Source of the DNA: an uncultured Rhodopila sp. | GTDB taxonomy: Bacteria; Pseudomonadota; Alphaproteobacteria; Acetobacterales; Acetobacteraceae | Direction: 5' to 3' | DNA length: 64,000 nt | NCBI GenBank assembly: GCA_903851415.1 | Contig: CAINOE010000059.1 | Coordinates: 1 to 64,000 of the forward strand | Part shown: positions 35,037 through 43,753 of the stretch, one piece after another | Layout of the letters: the number at the start of each line of letters is the position of its first letter | Position numbering within the stretch: the first letter of the stretch is position 1 | The notes under the pieces: model-generated | The model's database searches: none | The model's input: only the letters and a program-made list of their open reading frames with translations | What the model was told of the DNA's origin: nothing | Program-made: the position numbers and the translations under genes

Positions 35037-35846
35037 CTAACCGTATGTTATGTTGCCGTTGATCGAAGCAGCGCCGAAGATCATGGAAGGCTGCGTCAAG
35101 ACTGTCACAGTTGGATACTCGGCGACGTAAACCAGGTCCCGCCTGTAGAGCAGGGCGTTTTGGGCCTGGTCGTAGCTGGCGGTATTTTTGTATGTAATCC
35201 GCGCGTACGTGCTGTCCGCCAGGACAAGGAAGCTCACCTGATTCATTGCGGCATCGACAGCCGCCGCCACCGTATCCCGAACCGTCGGGCTCGGGCACCA
35301 ACATGCCACGCGAACGTCTTTTTCCTGCCGGCGGCTCTCATAGGAGCTTGGACAGTCGGCCACAGCCCGGGCGATGACGGAACCGGCGCCCGGTATCGTT
35401 ATGGTTGTTCCCCGAACGGATACAACTCGATCTGCTTGAATCAAACCAGCCAGGTTGCCGGCGATAAGGCCAGCAGCGTCGCCGCTTTGGATGCGATAGA
35501 CATACGCCGCCCGATCGATCAACGCACCAACCGCGTCGCCTACGGTTGGCGTGCCACCTATCGTGATGGTCGTGCCCGTTGCGGTCGCGGTTGTTCCCGG
35601 CTGAACCGGCGTGTATTGCCACTTCGGCAGATACCGGGTAGTGATGCGCCCCGCATCGTTGTCCGACGTAATGGTCACGTTGACGACACCGGCGCTGAGA
35701 TCCGAGTTCAGTGTCGCCGCGTTTGGCCAGCCCCGGTAAACCCTGCAAAGGACGCCCACGACACTCGATTGAGACGAACCCGCGGGGTAGAGACTGGTCG
35801 TAACGCTTTCCGCTATGGCGTGTTCGACATCGGAAATGTCTGCCAT
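35037..35846 (-). CDS. Phage neck/tail-completion protein (putative)
   Basis: This is a 269-residue protein with no motif I can assign. It starts MADISDVEHAIAESVTTSLY and is beta-rich in the middle; the segment YRIQSGDAAGLIAGNLAGLI fits phage structural proteins. It overlaps the upstream gene by one base and lies just before the small neck gene and sheath, where tail terminator and completion proteins are encoded. Confidence 0.55.
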   Translation of the reverse strand: MADISDVEHAIAESVTTSLYPAGSSQSSVVGVLCRVYRGWPNAATLNSDLSAGVVNVTITSDNDAGRITTRYLPKWQYTPVQPGTTATATGTTITIGGTPTVGDAVGALIDRAAYVYRIQSGDAAGLIAGNLAGLIQADRVVSVRGTTITIPGAGSVIARAVADCPSSYESRRQEKDVRVACWCPSPTVRDTVAAAVDAAMNQVSFLVLADSTYARITYKNTASYDQAQNALLYRRDLVYVAEYPTVTVLTQPSMIFGAASINGNITYG

Positions 35847-36490
35847 CAGGTGGTTGCCATTTTAGCGATGAGACGCCAGCCGAGACTGGTGAGTTCCGAC
35901 CCCGCGATGACAGCGCTTCGCCCGATGTCGTCGGTGATCATGTCGCCCGGCAGGAGTAGCACGCCGGCAGGAGCCGGGACCAGGATGTTCCAATACGGGA
36001 TCGCCTGATCGGTCGGGAGATTTACGGATGTCGTGGAGAATTTGCCTTCACCCAGCACGCTTGCAGGCCAAAGACCCATCAATGCGGAAAAACCATTGGG
36101 TGTAAAGCCACCATACGGGTTGGTCCCCGTCGCGGTTTGCACCGTCGGCCGCGCGATTGAGATCGTCCGGTTGGCCATTACACAGAGCACAGGCAGAAGT
36201 GGTTCTTGCGACGCTATGAAGTAGGTAGAACTTCCTAAGACGATATAGTCTCCAGGCCGCGTGTAGCTGGCATCGAAAACCCCGTGCCAGAACGGCTGTC
36301 CATAGGTATTCGTTGTTTCCAGGCCGCCTGTGGCGGGAACGAATGCTGCGGGCAGACGCAAAAACCGGTTCTCTTTCTTGAGCGGTTCGAACGCGCCGGC
36401 AGGACGAAACGCATTCGCCGTCTGGCCGATGTGACGCGCTGACAGTCCCAAGCCAAAATACAGGCGGTCCTGGAGCTTATGGCTGTCCAT
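35846..36490 (-). CDS. Phage head-tail connector-region protein (putative)
   Basis: This 214-residue protein opens with MDSHKLQDRLYFGLGLSARHIGQ, a pattern I associate with unnamed phage head-tail genes. PLKKENRFLRLPAAFVPA and GDYIVLGSSTYFIASQEPLLP follow. It is flanked by other connector-region genes with 3-bp and 1-bp spacing. No exact function is assigned. Confidence 0.55.
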   Translation of the reverse strand: MDSHKLQDRLYFGLGLSARHIGQTANAFRPAGAFEPLKKENRFLRLPAAFVPATGGLETTNTYGQPFWHGVFDASYTRPGDYIVLGSSTYFIASQEPLLPVLCVMANRTISIARPTVQTATGTNPYGGFTPNGFSALMGLWPASVLGEGKFSTTSVNLPTDQAIPYWNILVPAPAGVLLLPGDMITDDIGRSAVIAGSELTSLGWRLIAKMATT

Positions 36491-36493
36491 TGT

Positions 36494-36877
36494 TCAAACA
36501 ATCAAAGCCGGAGTGCTGCCGCCGGAAAGCGCGGGCCCCGCTGGGACGCCGAGAAAGCCGCACAGGCGGCGGCGCCATTCGTCGAGCAGGCGCATCCTAT
36601 CGGCTATCTCAGCCTTGTTCCGCGTCCACATGGCCGCCTGATCCGTATCAAGATTGGCTGCGGCAGCGGGCACCGCCACCTCAAGACTAAGCAAGGTTCC
36701 CAGATATCGCCGCGCCACGGCCGTCTCGAATGCCGACAGGTTGGTCATGCGAAATTCCAGCATCCCGTAGACCTGGAAGTACCGCCATGCCTCCATGCCT
36801 GTCGGGGCCGCGCCGTAGGCCGGATACCCGCAGAAGCGGCGGATATCGACCTTTTCGGCATCCGAAAGCGGGTTCAC
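36494..36877 (-). CDS. Phage head-tail connector protein (putative)
   Basis: This is a 127-residue, mostly helical protein with LSDAEKVDIRRFCGYPAYG near the N-terminus and MWTRNKAEIADRMRLLDEWRRRL near the C-terminus. Helical connectors of this size usually sit under the portal. It overlaps the decoration-like gene by four bases (ATGA). Confidence 0.55.
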   Translation of the reverse strand: MNPLSDAEKVDIRRFCGYPAYGAAPTGMEAWRYFQVYGMLEFRMTNLSAFETAVARRYLGTLLSLEVAVPAAAANLDTDQAAMWTRNKAEIADRMRLLDEWRRRLCGFLGVPAGPALSGGSTPALIV

Positions 36878-37182
36878 AGGATCGATCCGTCACCGCGGCT
36901 GAACAGGATCGTGCCGGAGCCTGAAGACGTAATCGCCGCAGCGTTGGCGATCAGGCTGTTGACGGACAGTATCACCCGGCTGTTCGCCAGAACGGGCATG
37001 TCGTTCGCGGTCGCCACCACTGTCGAGTCCGAGCCGAACCTGATATAGGCCAGGACTGTCGATGCATTGGTGACCACGACTGTATCACCGCCGCCGGACA
37101 AGGCGACGTTCGACGAAACGCTGCTCGCTGCTAAGCTTACAGTGCCCGTCGGGCGGAACGGACTGATCGAGCCGATCGGCAT
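36874..37182 (-). CDS. Beta-rich capsid-associated protein (putative decoration)
   Basis: The 102-residue protein is nearly all beta strand: DTVVVTNASTVLAYIRFGSD, DMPVLANSRVILSV and GTILFSRGDGSIL. Small beta proteins directly after the capsid gene often decorate the shell or plug the neck. It lies 24 bp after the capsid gene. The role is inferred from position and fold only. Confidence 0.5.
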   Translation of the reverse strand: MPIGSISPFRPTGTVSLAASSVSSNVALSGGGDTVVVTNASTVLAYIRFGSDSTVVATANDMPVLANSRVILSVNSLIANAAAITSSGSGTILFSRGDGSIL

Positions 37183-37206
37183 GGCGGAAAAGCCTCCGTA
37201 TCGTTG

Positions 37207-38532
37207 TTAGCCGATGTGTTCGATGATGACGGCGCGCTTGTAGGCTGCGTTTGTCGCGGTCGGCACGGTGGTGGAGTTGGTCGTGGTATCCGACGGCGCG
37301 CAGAACCCGCCGATCCAATACCAGGACTGGGCGATGATCTGTTGCAGGCGGTCGATCGCCTCGCGGGTGACCATGGCAATTCCATCGACCATCGATACGA
37401 TCGAATCAGCCGGCGCGATGTCGCTGGTCGCCATCCCGGCGAAGTCACCCTCGATCAACGCGCCCTGGCCGCAGATCACCGGACGGCGAATCATCAGCCC
37501 GGCAAGCGACGGATGCGCCTGAACGAAAGCTTCGGTCGTCGGAATGAAACGCAGACCCAGGAAGTCGTTCGTCATGCCATTCTTGAAGACCTGGTTGGCC
37601 GAGGTCGCACCCTGGAAGAGCTGCTTGAAGTCAGGGTCCGCGAAAAGCTGGCGGGCCGATACCGGATCGAGATAGCAGTTATAGGCGCCGTTGATCTCGG
37701 GAACCGCGTTCAGCCGCAGCTTGGCGACCGAATCCAGCAGATTCGACATCGTGAGCGTGTCGGACGCGAGAATCTGCGACGTGTTGCCGCGCTGCGACGG
37801 ACGGATGATCGACGAGCCGGTTGATGCGGTGACGGTGTTTCCCACCGTGCCATCAGCGACCGTGACGTTGCCTGAGAACGTCAGCGTCCCGGAAACGCCA
37901 TTCGGAGCAGTCGAAACGTTCGAGGCATCCGCGGCGGCGCCAACGAGGGTGTAAGTGTTGGACCCCACGGTCACCGTCATGGCGTTGCTGCTGCCGACAG
38001 CCTGTTGCACGCCGTTGACAAACACGTACTGGAAGCCGCGGATATCGTCGACGGCAATCGTGGCGGCCGCGGCTGAAAGGGTCACGCGGACACGGGTGTT
38101 GCCACCCATATAAGCGTTGAAAAGCGCATTCCGGCTCAGCTCGTCGAGGCTGCGAGCGGCCTGTTCGCCGTTCACATAGGCATTCTGCAGGAACTGCGAT
38201 GCGATGCCGACCCGCTCCGTCACAACATTCAGATCCGTTGTCGCCGCGTAAAGGTTCATCGAGATCGTATATTGCTCGACGCCCCACGTGGTGGGCGTCA
38301 GGCCGTTATCGAAGTTGGTGTTGGTGGACGGCACCAACGGTGTCGTAACGGTCGGCTTCAGACCAGCCCGGGTCTTGGTCAGTGTTTCACCGATGCCCAC
38401 CGCGACGGTGACGCGATCGGCGCAGGCCCGATAGCCGAGCTTGGACCGCAGCGCCTGCTGAAACTCACGCTCGAGAAAACCCTGCTGGATGATCGGCTGC
38501 AGCGAGGCCGGAAAATTATTGATAGCCATCAA
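37207..38532 (-). CDS. Major capsid protein
   Basis: The 441-residue product has the layout of an HK97-fold coat protein of the P22/N4-gp56 kind: N-terminal arm (MMAINNFPASLQPIIQQGFL), a spine region YTISMNLYAATTDLNVVTERVG, then a beta-rich insertion of about 90 residues (about 165-255) like an I-domain. The C-terminal block with YLDPVSARQLFADPDFK closes the fold. No separate protease gene accompanies it. It is preceded by a scaffold-like gene. Confidence 0.8.
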   Translation of the reverse strand: MMAINNFPASLQPIIQQGFLEREFQQALRSKLGYRACADRVTVAVGIGETLTKTRAGLKPTVTTPLVPSTNTNFDNGLTPTTWGVEQYTISMNLYAATTDLNVVTERVGIASQFLQNAYVNGEQAARSLDELSRNALFNAYMGGNTRVRVTLSAAAATIAVDDIRGFQYVFVNGVQQAVGSSNAMTVTVGSNTYTLVGAAADASNVSTAPNGVSGTLTFSGNVTVADGTVGNTVTASTGSSIIRPSQRGNTSQILASDTLTMSNLLDSVAKLRLNAVPEINGAYNCYLDPVSARQLFADPDFKQLFQGATSANQVFKNGMTNDFLGLRFIPTTEAFVQAHPSLAGLMIRRPVICGQGALIEGDFAGMATSDIAPADSIVSMVDGIAMVTREAIDRLQQIIAQSWYWIGGFCAPSDTTTNSTTVPTATNAAYKRAVIIEHIG

Positions 38533-38576
38533 TGGTCCTATGATTGTCGGGTGGCGTCGTCAGGCGTGACGGACGG

Positions 38577-38981
38577 TTAAAGGCGATGTCTTGTCAGCGC
38601 CGCGCGGGCGGCGGCATATTCTTCGTCAGTCATCTCAAGCGCGGTTTTCTGCCGCACCGGCTGCGACGCCGGGGCAACTGCGGCGCTCGATGACGACGTT
38701 GCTCCAAAAAGCCAGGGTTTCTCCCGGCGAAGACTGTCCATGATCTTGCGGCCATCGACGATTTTGTCGTTCCCGTCGAGGGTGACAGAAGAAAGATCGA
38801 GGAGTTTCAGCCCATCAAGGTCGATCATTCCGGCCCTAACGGCCTCGGTTCGCAAGTTGGCCGCCACGAGGCGAGACTCATAGTCAGCACGAAGCTTTGC
38901 AATTTGGTCATCAGCCGGCGCCGTTTGCGGCTGGTCCTGCGGGGTCTGCTCTTCGTTCTTCAGTGGTTCATCCATATCCAA
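38577..38981 (-). CDS. Scaffold-like protein
   Basis: This 134-residue protein lies between portal and capsid, the usual place of scaffolding. It is rich in Glu, Gln, Asp and Ala with a helix-forming centre (QIAKLRADYESRLVAANLRT) and a charged C-terminus (ALEMTDEEYAAARAALTR). It would assist procapsid assembly. The call is by position and composition. Confidence 0.6.
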   Translation of the reverse strand: MDMDEPLKNEEQTPQDQPQTAPADDQIAKLRADYESRLVAANLRTEAVRAGMIDLDGLKLLDLSSVTLDGNDKIVDGRKIMDSLRREKPWLFGATSSSSAAVAPASQPVRQKTALEMTDEEYAAARAALTRHRL

Positions 38982-38994
38982 CTCACGGTTCTAC

Positions 38995-40389
38995 TTAAAC
39001 GTCCTCTGCATCGGGGTCATCATGGAAGTACTCTATGTCGTAGTAAGCCCCGATGGCGCGCGCCGCGGTTTCACGGCTGATGCATCCCGCCGCGATCAGT
39101 GACGTCAGCGACTGAACATCCTTCTGACGGTCTTCGGCGGTGGTGGGATACCAGCGCGGCCACTTGAGGCTGAGCGAAGCGGTCGGATCCAATGGACCGA
39201 CCTCCTGTCCCAGGACAACGAGTGAGTAAACCTGCGACGCCCGGACAATCATCCGGGCAAGTAGCAACAAGCCAGCCTCGCCGTAGCTGGTTCGCATATT
39301 GTCCGCCAGCCAGATCAGGCCCTGATTGAGCAGCTCCAATGCGCGCCCCGACTGAGCGGAGGTAATTCGTTCGGGGCTGGCCCGATTCCCGTGTATGCTT
39401 TCCAGCGCCAGTTCGCGCAGAGTGCGAACATACTCGATGACCGCGCCCGATGCCGTGCCGCCGATCTCGAGCAGCCGTGCATCCCCCTTTTCGGAAACGA
39501 CCAGGGCGTTGCCAGCCCCTTTGACTATATCGCCATCGGAAAGAGCCGGGTCTTTCAGCAGAAGGGTCGGATCGCTGCTATACTTCAGTCCGCGCCCGAC
39601 CTGGCTCAGCTGATAGTCGATCTCAACCTGGGTGTGCATGGCAGCCGAAAATGTGCAGGCGCCATCGCACGGGTTCCCCGTTACCGAAAGGCCCGGCAGG
39701 TTCTTGATCCAAATGATCGGCACCGTGCCGAGCTTGTGCGAAACGGTGCGGGCGGTGTCCACGATGGCGGGAGATGATGCTCCGATGGGCACCGGCTCGA
39801 ACCACGTTTCACTGCTTGAATCCCAGCTTCGCGCGAACCAGTATTGCGCCCCCGGATCGTCGATATCGTAGCCGTTGGCGATCAGGGTGGCGCCGGAAAC
39901 CTTATATCGTTCGTCGACACGGGCGAGCGTATCAGGCGCCAGCGGGTCCCATGTCGGCGTCAGATACATCGTGTCCAGCACATCGACGAATATGCGCCCC
40001 CGCAGCACCCGCAACAGCAGCGCAACCGACCCGACCGCGCCTTTCATGGCCGCCTCGGTCATCGTGAAATTGAGGCGGGTTTCCTTGATAATCCCGGCGA
40101 AAGCATCGCGGATCTGCGCATCGCTGCTGTCGATCGTCGGGAAATGCCCTTCGCTGAACAGCAACGAAACACTGTCCTCAACCACGATCCGGCACAGCGG
40201 GTATCTTACGCTGGGACGACGTTGACGGAGCGGTATGTATTCGCCGCCCGGTCCACGCTCCTCATGAAAATGATACGGCAACACGTCGTAGATCGTACCG
40301 TCCAGCACGCGGTTGAGGATATCGAGGCGGCGAACGCGATCCGGATAGTCCGGATCGCGAGGGACCAGATCGCAAAGAGTATCAAACAC
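38995..40389 (-). CDS. Portal protein
   Basis: This 464-residue protein fits the SPP1-type portal family: the N-terminal HFHEERGPGGEYIPLRQRRPS, central KLGTVPIIWIKNLPG, and the helical stem with ESIHGNRASPERITSAQSGRALELL. The C-terminal clip ends in an acidic tail (DDPDAEDV). Twelve copies would form the DNA gate at one capsid vertex, docking the terminase encoded just upstream. Confidence 0.85.
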   Translation of the reverse strand: MFDTLCDLVPRDPDYPDRVRRLDILNRVLDGTIYDVLPYHFHEERGPGGEYIPLRQRRPSVRYPLCRIVVEDSVSLLFSEGHFPTIDSSDAQIRDAFAGIIKETRLNFTMTEAAMKGAVGSVALLLRVLRGRIFVDVLDTMYLTPTWDPLAPDTLARVDERYKVSGATLIANGYDIDDPGAQYWFARSWDSSSETWFEPVPIGASSPAIVDTARTVSHKLGTVPIIWIKNLPGLSVTGNPCDGACTFSAAMHTQVEIDYQLSQVGRGLKYSSDPTLLLKDPALSDGDIVKGAGNALVVSEKGDARLLEIGGTASGAVIEYVRTLRELALESIHGNRASPERITSAQSGRALELLNQGLIWLADNMRTSYGEAGLLLLARMIVRASQVYSLVVLGQEVGPLDPTASLSLKWPRWYPTTAEDRQKDVQSLTSLIAAGCISRETAARAIGAYYDIEYFHDDPDAEDV

Positions 40390-40419
40390 CTAATTTCCAA
40401 TACGGGCTTCGCGTTACAT

Positions 40420-41703
40420 TCAGCGATTGAAAATGGAAATGGCCAAGGGTCCTGTTGCCCGCGGCCGATCGGCCAATGTGGTAAAGGCCCTCACGAGGGC
40501 ATCTACCTGATCGTCTTTGTGTCCATACGGAAAATCACGCATCTCGTCGATCAGCGCCGGGTTCCACGCCCCCCGCGCAACCGAGACGTTACCTGCCTCC
40601 ACCTGGGAGGCGAGAGGCATGGCCCGGGTGGCCTTTGAACCGGTTTCTCGAGCCGAGATGACATGGAAACCGGCAAGTTGCCGTGTCAGGTAGGCCATTT
40701 GACTCTTACCGGCCTGACCGGGATCTTCCGGAATTGCCACGATGACCTTGGTCCCGTCCTTATGTGCACTGTTGACAACCAGTTCTTCGACCTGATGCGG
40801 CGTGCCGCGAATGCGGACAACATCAAGCACAACATAGCGGCCATCCGAGCTTCGCAGCAGCTTGACGCCAACCGTCCAGTCCGGGTCGTTCTGGCCCGTT
40901 GTCTCGGTGGCGGCCAGATCCCAGGCCCGCACCGCAACTTCTGACGCACCCGGCTCAGGCGGCTGAACGACCGGGATGCGATCGACAGAAAAGAGCTGTC
41001 CGGCCGCGGGAAGCGGGGTTTGCTGAAACAAGGCCGCCCATGCCCTTTCTCCCATCATCTGCCGCTTCCGGATCAGGGCGTTGTAGTCCTCCCATTCCGG
41101 CCAGAGCGGCGCTCCGACGGCTCGGCCGAGCGGGTCGTCCGGTTCGGCGAGAGCGGGTAAACGAACGACCCGCCATTCCGATTTGGCGTGCGCGAGCAAT
41201 TGTCCACCCAAATCGTCCGGGTGCCACCGTGTCATAATAAGAACGATCCTGCCGCCCGGCTTAAGCCGGGTCGTGAGATCGGATTTGAACCACTCCCAGA
41301 CATGATTTCGTTGCCGAGGGCTTTCCGCGTCGGCCTGAGAGGCGATCGGGTCGTCGATGATCACCAGATCGGCGCGCCGCCCCGCAATGGCGCCTCTGAC
41401 GCCGATCGCGAGATATTCGCCGCCGGCGGTGGTCGTCCACTTGTCCACTGACCGTTCGTCCCGCGTGACACCGAATCCAAGATGGTTTTTCTTCTCCAGG
41501 ATCAGACTTCTAACGCGGCGGCTGAAATGCTTGGCTAACGATGCGGAGTGAGAGGCCGTGATGATCGACGAACGCGGGTGTTGGGTAAACCACCACACCG
41601 GAAAAATGACCGACGCATAGGTGGACTTGGCAGACCCCGGCGGCATCAGCACCATCAGCCTGTCATATGTCCCGCTGCAAATATTCTCGAGCTCGGACAG
41701 CAA
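40420..41703 (-). CDS. Terminase large subunit
   Basis: The 427-residue form starts at TTG 41701-41703. Walker A is LMPPGSAKST, Walker B LVIIDDP, and the nuclease acidic residues appear in VRAWDLAAT and HKDDQVDALV. The packaging ATPase and nuclease therefore look intact. The frame stays open upstream to 41916 and codes for credible terminase N-terminus (AAIERELYVRSRLRGNLRAW, YRPAAHQLYLL), but has no ATG, GTG or TTG there. The real start is unresolved. No small subunit gene is seen. Confidence 0.85.
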   Translation of the reverse strand: MLSELENICSGTYDRLMVLMPPGSAKSTYASVIFPVWWFTQHPRSSIITASHSASLAKHFSRRVRSLILEKKNHLGFGVTRDERSVDKWTTTAGGEYLAIGVRGAIAGRRADLVIIDDPIASQADAESPRQRNHVWEWFKSDLTTRLKPGGRIVLIMTRWHPDDLGGQLLAHAKSEWRVVRLPALAEPDDPLGRAVGAPLWPEWEDYNALIRKRQMMGERAWAALFQQTPLPAAGQLFSVDRIPVVQPPEPGASEVAVRAWDLAATETTGQNDPDWTVGVKLLRSSDGRYVVLDVVRIRGTPHQVEELVVNSAHKDGTKVIVAIPEDPGQAGKSQMAYLTRQLAGFHVISARETGSKATRAMPLASQVEAGNVSVARGAWNPALIDEMRDFPYGHKDDQVDALVRAFTTLADRPRATGPLAISIFNR

Positions 41704-41854
41704 ATAGAGCTGGTGTGCGGCTGGTCGGTATCCAGTTGTTTTGAGTGCCTCTTCGGCCCAGGCCCGCAGGTTTCCGCGCAGCCTGCTTCTTACATAGAGT
41801 TCTCGTTCAATAGCAGCACTGTAATCCGAAATGAAAACCCGGGTTTTCGGCCGC

Positions 41855-41950
41855 CTACCGCCTTTCCTGCGATAAAGGCCTACCGCCCGGGTGGCGGCAG
41901 TCTCGGAGCAGCGCGGTCAGCGCCGTGTCTCCGATCATGTCAAACACCAT
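41855..41950 (-). CDS. Possible 31-residue leader ORF, or detached 5' end of the terminase gene
   Basis: ATG 41948-41950 opens a 31-codon frame (MVFDMIGDTALTALL...) ending at TAG 41855-41857. It lies one base out of frame with the open terminase frame that overlaps it. A one-base insertion in between would explain both the missing terminase start and this short frame. It may also be non-coding. Confidence is low. Confidence 0.3.
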   Translation of the reverse strand: MVFDMIGDTALTALLRDCRHPGGRPLSQERR

Positions 41951-41975
41951 AGGACATTTTGGGGCGTTTGGTCAA
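41946..41975 (-). promoter_or_regulatory. Candidate promoter of the phage block
   Basis: On the minus strand TTGACC (41975-41970) and TATGGT (41951-41946) are separated by 18 bases, a fair sigma-70 promoter. It lies in the gap divergent from tgt and is the only good promoter seen for the block. No LexA box is present here. Confidence 0.45.
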
Positions 41976-42108
41976 GCCTTTTTTCCTATGGTTGTCGGAC
42001 ACCCGTCTTTGGCGGAGACCTCCGTGCCGCCAACCAGGCGCGATCCTGACGGCAGGGCGCCGACGATACCCCTTGTCATCGGAGGTTACCCGGCCCTACG
42101 CAGAAAGG

Positions 42109-43257
42109 ATGAACTGCGCTCCAGCCCAGACCCGGGAATTTCGCTTCGAGACCTCGGCGTTCGACGGCGCAGCTCGTGCGGGTGTGTTGCACACCGCTCA
42201 TGGACCGCTGGAGACACCTGCCTTCATGGCGGTCGGGACCGCAGGGACCGTCAAAGCGATGCCGGCCGATGCCGTCAGAGCCACGGGTACGCAGTGCGTC
42301 CTGGGGAACACCTATCATCTGATGCTCCGCCCGGGTGCCGACCGCATCGCCGTACTGGGCGGCCTTCATCGGTTCATGGACTGGCCGGGTCCCATCCTGA
42401 CCGATTCGGGCGGATTTCAGGTCATGTCACTGGCGGGGCTGCGTAAGATCGACCCTGACGGCGTCACCTTTCAATCTCATATAGATGGCAGCCGCCACCG
42501 GCTCACCCCCGCTATCTGCATGGACCTGCAGTGGAAGTTCGACTCGACGATCACCATGGTGCTTGACGAATGCACCGCCTTTCCAGCCACGTACGAGATC
42601 GCAGAGGCATCGATGGAACTGTCGATGCGCTGGGCGTTGTCATCCAGGGAGGCGTTCCGGCAGCGTCCGGGATACGGTCTGTTCGGCATCGTCCAGGGCA
42701 GCATCTATCCGGATCTCCGCCTGCGGTCGGTCAGCGCTTTGAAGGACATCGAATTTAATGGCTATGCCGTTGGAGGTCTCGCAGTGGGTGAAGGGCAGGA
42801 GGCAATGCTATCGACCCTTGACATCACCGTGCCCGGGATCCCGGCCGACGCGCCTCGCTATTTGATGGGGGTTGGCACGCCTGACGACATTCTGGCTGCT
42901 GTCCAGCGCGGCATCGACATGTTCGACTGCGTCATTCCCACCAGGGCCGGCCGAACCGCTCGGGCCTACACGGCGTCGGGTGTCCGCAACATGAGGAACG
43001 CGCGCTACGCCGATGATCCCGCGCCGCTCGATCCCGAGTGCCTGTGCCCGGCGTGTCGCGGGCACAGCCGGGCCTATCTGCATCACCTGTTCCGGTCGCA
43101 GGAGATGCTCGGCCCTATCCTCCTCACCTGGCACAACATCACCTACTACCAGTCCCTGATGCGTGGCATTCGCGGCGCGATACAGGTTGGACAGTTTGCC
43201 GCCTTCGCCGCCAGGACACGCGCAGCCTGGGAACCCGCCGCGGATGCCTCTGCATGA
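42109..43257 (+). CDS. tgt: tRNA-guanine transglycosylase
   Basis: Tgt swaps guanine 34 for preQ1 in GUN-anticodon tRNAs. The 382-residue enzyme has [12 protein letters not shown], with the active-site Asp, then the [11 protein letters not shown] block with the nucleophile, and a zinc site [17 protein letters not shown] near the C-terminus. The frame is open from 41959; ATG 42109 with AGAAAGG just upstream fits the family. The stop overlaps the queF ATG. First of three queuosine genes. Confidence 0.95.
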   Translation: MNCAPAQTREFRFETSAFDGAARAGVLHTAHGPLETPAFMAVGTAGTVKAMPADAVRATGTQCVLGNTYHLMLRPGADRIAVLGGLHRFMDWPGPILTDSGGFQVMSLAGLRKIDPDGVTFQSHIDGSRHRLTPAICMDLQWKFDSTITMVLDECTAFPATYEIAEASMELSMRWALSSREAFRQRPGYGLFGIVQGSIYPDLRLRSVSALKDIEFNGYAVGGLAVGEGQEAMLSTLDITVPGIPADAPRYLMGVGTPDDILAAVQRGIDMFDCVIPTRAGRTARAYTASGVRNMRNARYADDPAPLDPECLCPACRGHSRAYLHHLFRSQEMLGPILLTWHNITYYQSLMRGIRGAIQVGQFAAFAARTRAAWEPAADASA

Positions 43258-43718
43258 CCGAAACGCCCTATGACCATCTTACGCTGCTCGGCCATGCCGC
43301 ATCGCAGCCGGCCAGCCCCGCGGACGCGAGGCTGGAGCGTGTCGCCAATCCCGCCCCGGCCAGGCAGTATATCGTGCGCTTGACCTGTCCGGAGTTCACG
43401 TCGCTCTGTCCGCTGACCGGTCAACCGGACTTCGCCCACATGATGATAGACTATATTCCCAGAGACTGGATCGTCGAAAGCAAATCCTTCAAGCTGCTGA
43501 TGGCGTCGTACCGGAACCACGGGGCGTTCCACGAAGCCTGCACGATGGAGATAGCGGCCAAATTGGTGGCGTTACTGGATCCGGTGTGGCTGCGTATTGG
43601 TGCGTATTGGTATCCCAGGGGCGGTATTCCGATTGATGTCTTCTGGCAGACATCGAACGCACCGCCGGATGTTTGGGTGCCGAACCAAGAGGTTCCCTCC
43701 TATCGCGGGCGTGGGTGA
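43254..43718 (+). CDS. queF: NADPH-dependent preQ0 reductase
   Basis: QueF reduces the nitrile preQ0 to preQ1, the substrate for Tgt. The 154-residue single-domain form has the catalytic Cys in [12 protein letters not shown] and the QueF motif [24 protein letters not shown] 43254 overlaps the tgt stop as ATGA. The GTP-to-preQ0 genes are not in the window. Confidence 0.95.
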   Translation: MTETPYDHLTLLGHAASQPASPADARLERVANPAPARQYIVRLTCPEFTSLCPLTGQPDFAHMMIDYIPRDWIVESKSFKLLMASYRNHGAFHEACTMEIAAKLVALLDPVWLRIGAYWYPRGGIPIDVFWQTSNAPPDVWVPNQEVPSYRGRG

Positions 43719-43753
43719 GCACACAGGGCGTAGGCGCCCCGAAAAGGGTAACC

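Larger units (their letters stand above)
17422..41950 (-). mobile_element. Phage head-tail structural cluster (domesticated or defective contractile-tail particle)
   Basis: About 25 genes on one strand encode a terminase, portal, capsid, neck, contractile sheath and tube, baseplate and fibres in the standard morphogenetic order. Nothing in the block resembles an integrase, transposase, repressor, replication protein, capsid protease, holin or endolysin. No direct repeats that could be att sites were seen at the ends. The left end lies 6 bp from the deaminase gene and the right end about 160 bp from tgt. This layout fits a gene-transfer-agent-like element or a decayed prophage; a mobile phage is less likely. 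Confidence 0.8.

Noticed and set aside
17416..42108. att sites at the ends of the phage block
   Set aside because: No matching direct repeats were found by eye between the left end (6-bp gap) and the right gap; a tRNA target is absent at both ends.
41951..42108. LexA box in front of the phage block
   Set aside because: No GTTC-N7-GTTC occurs in this gap.
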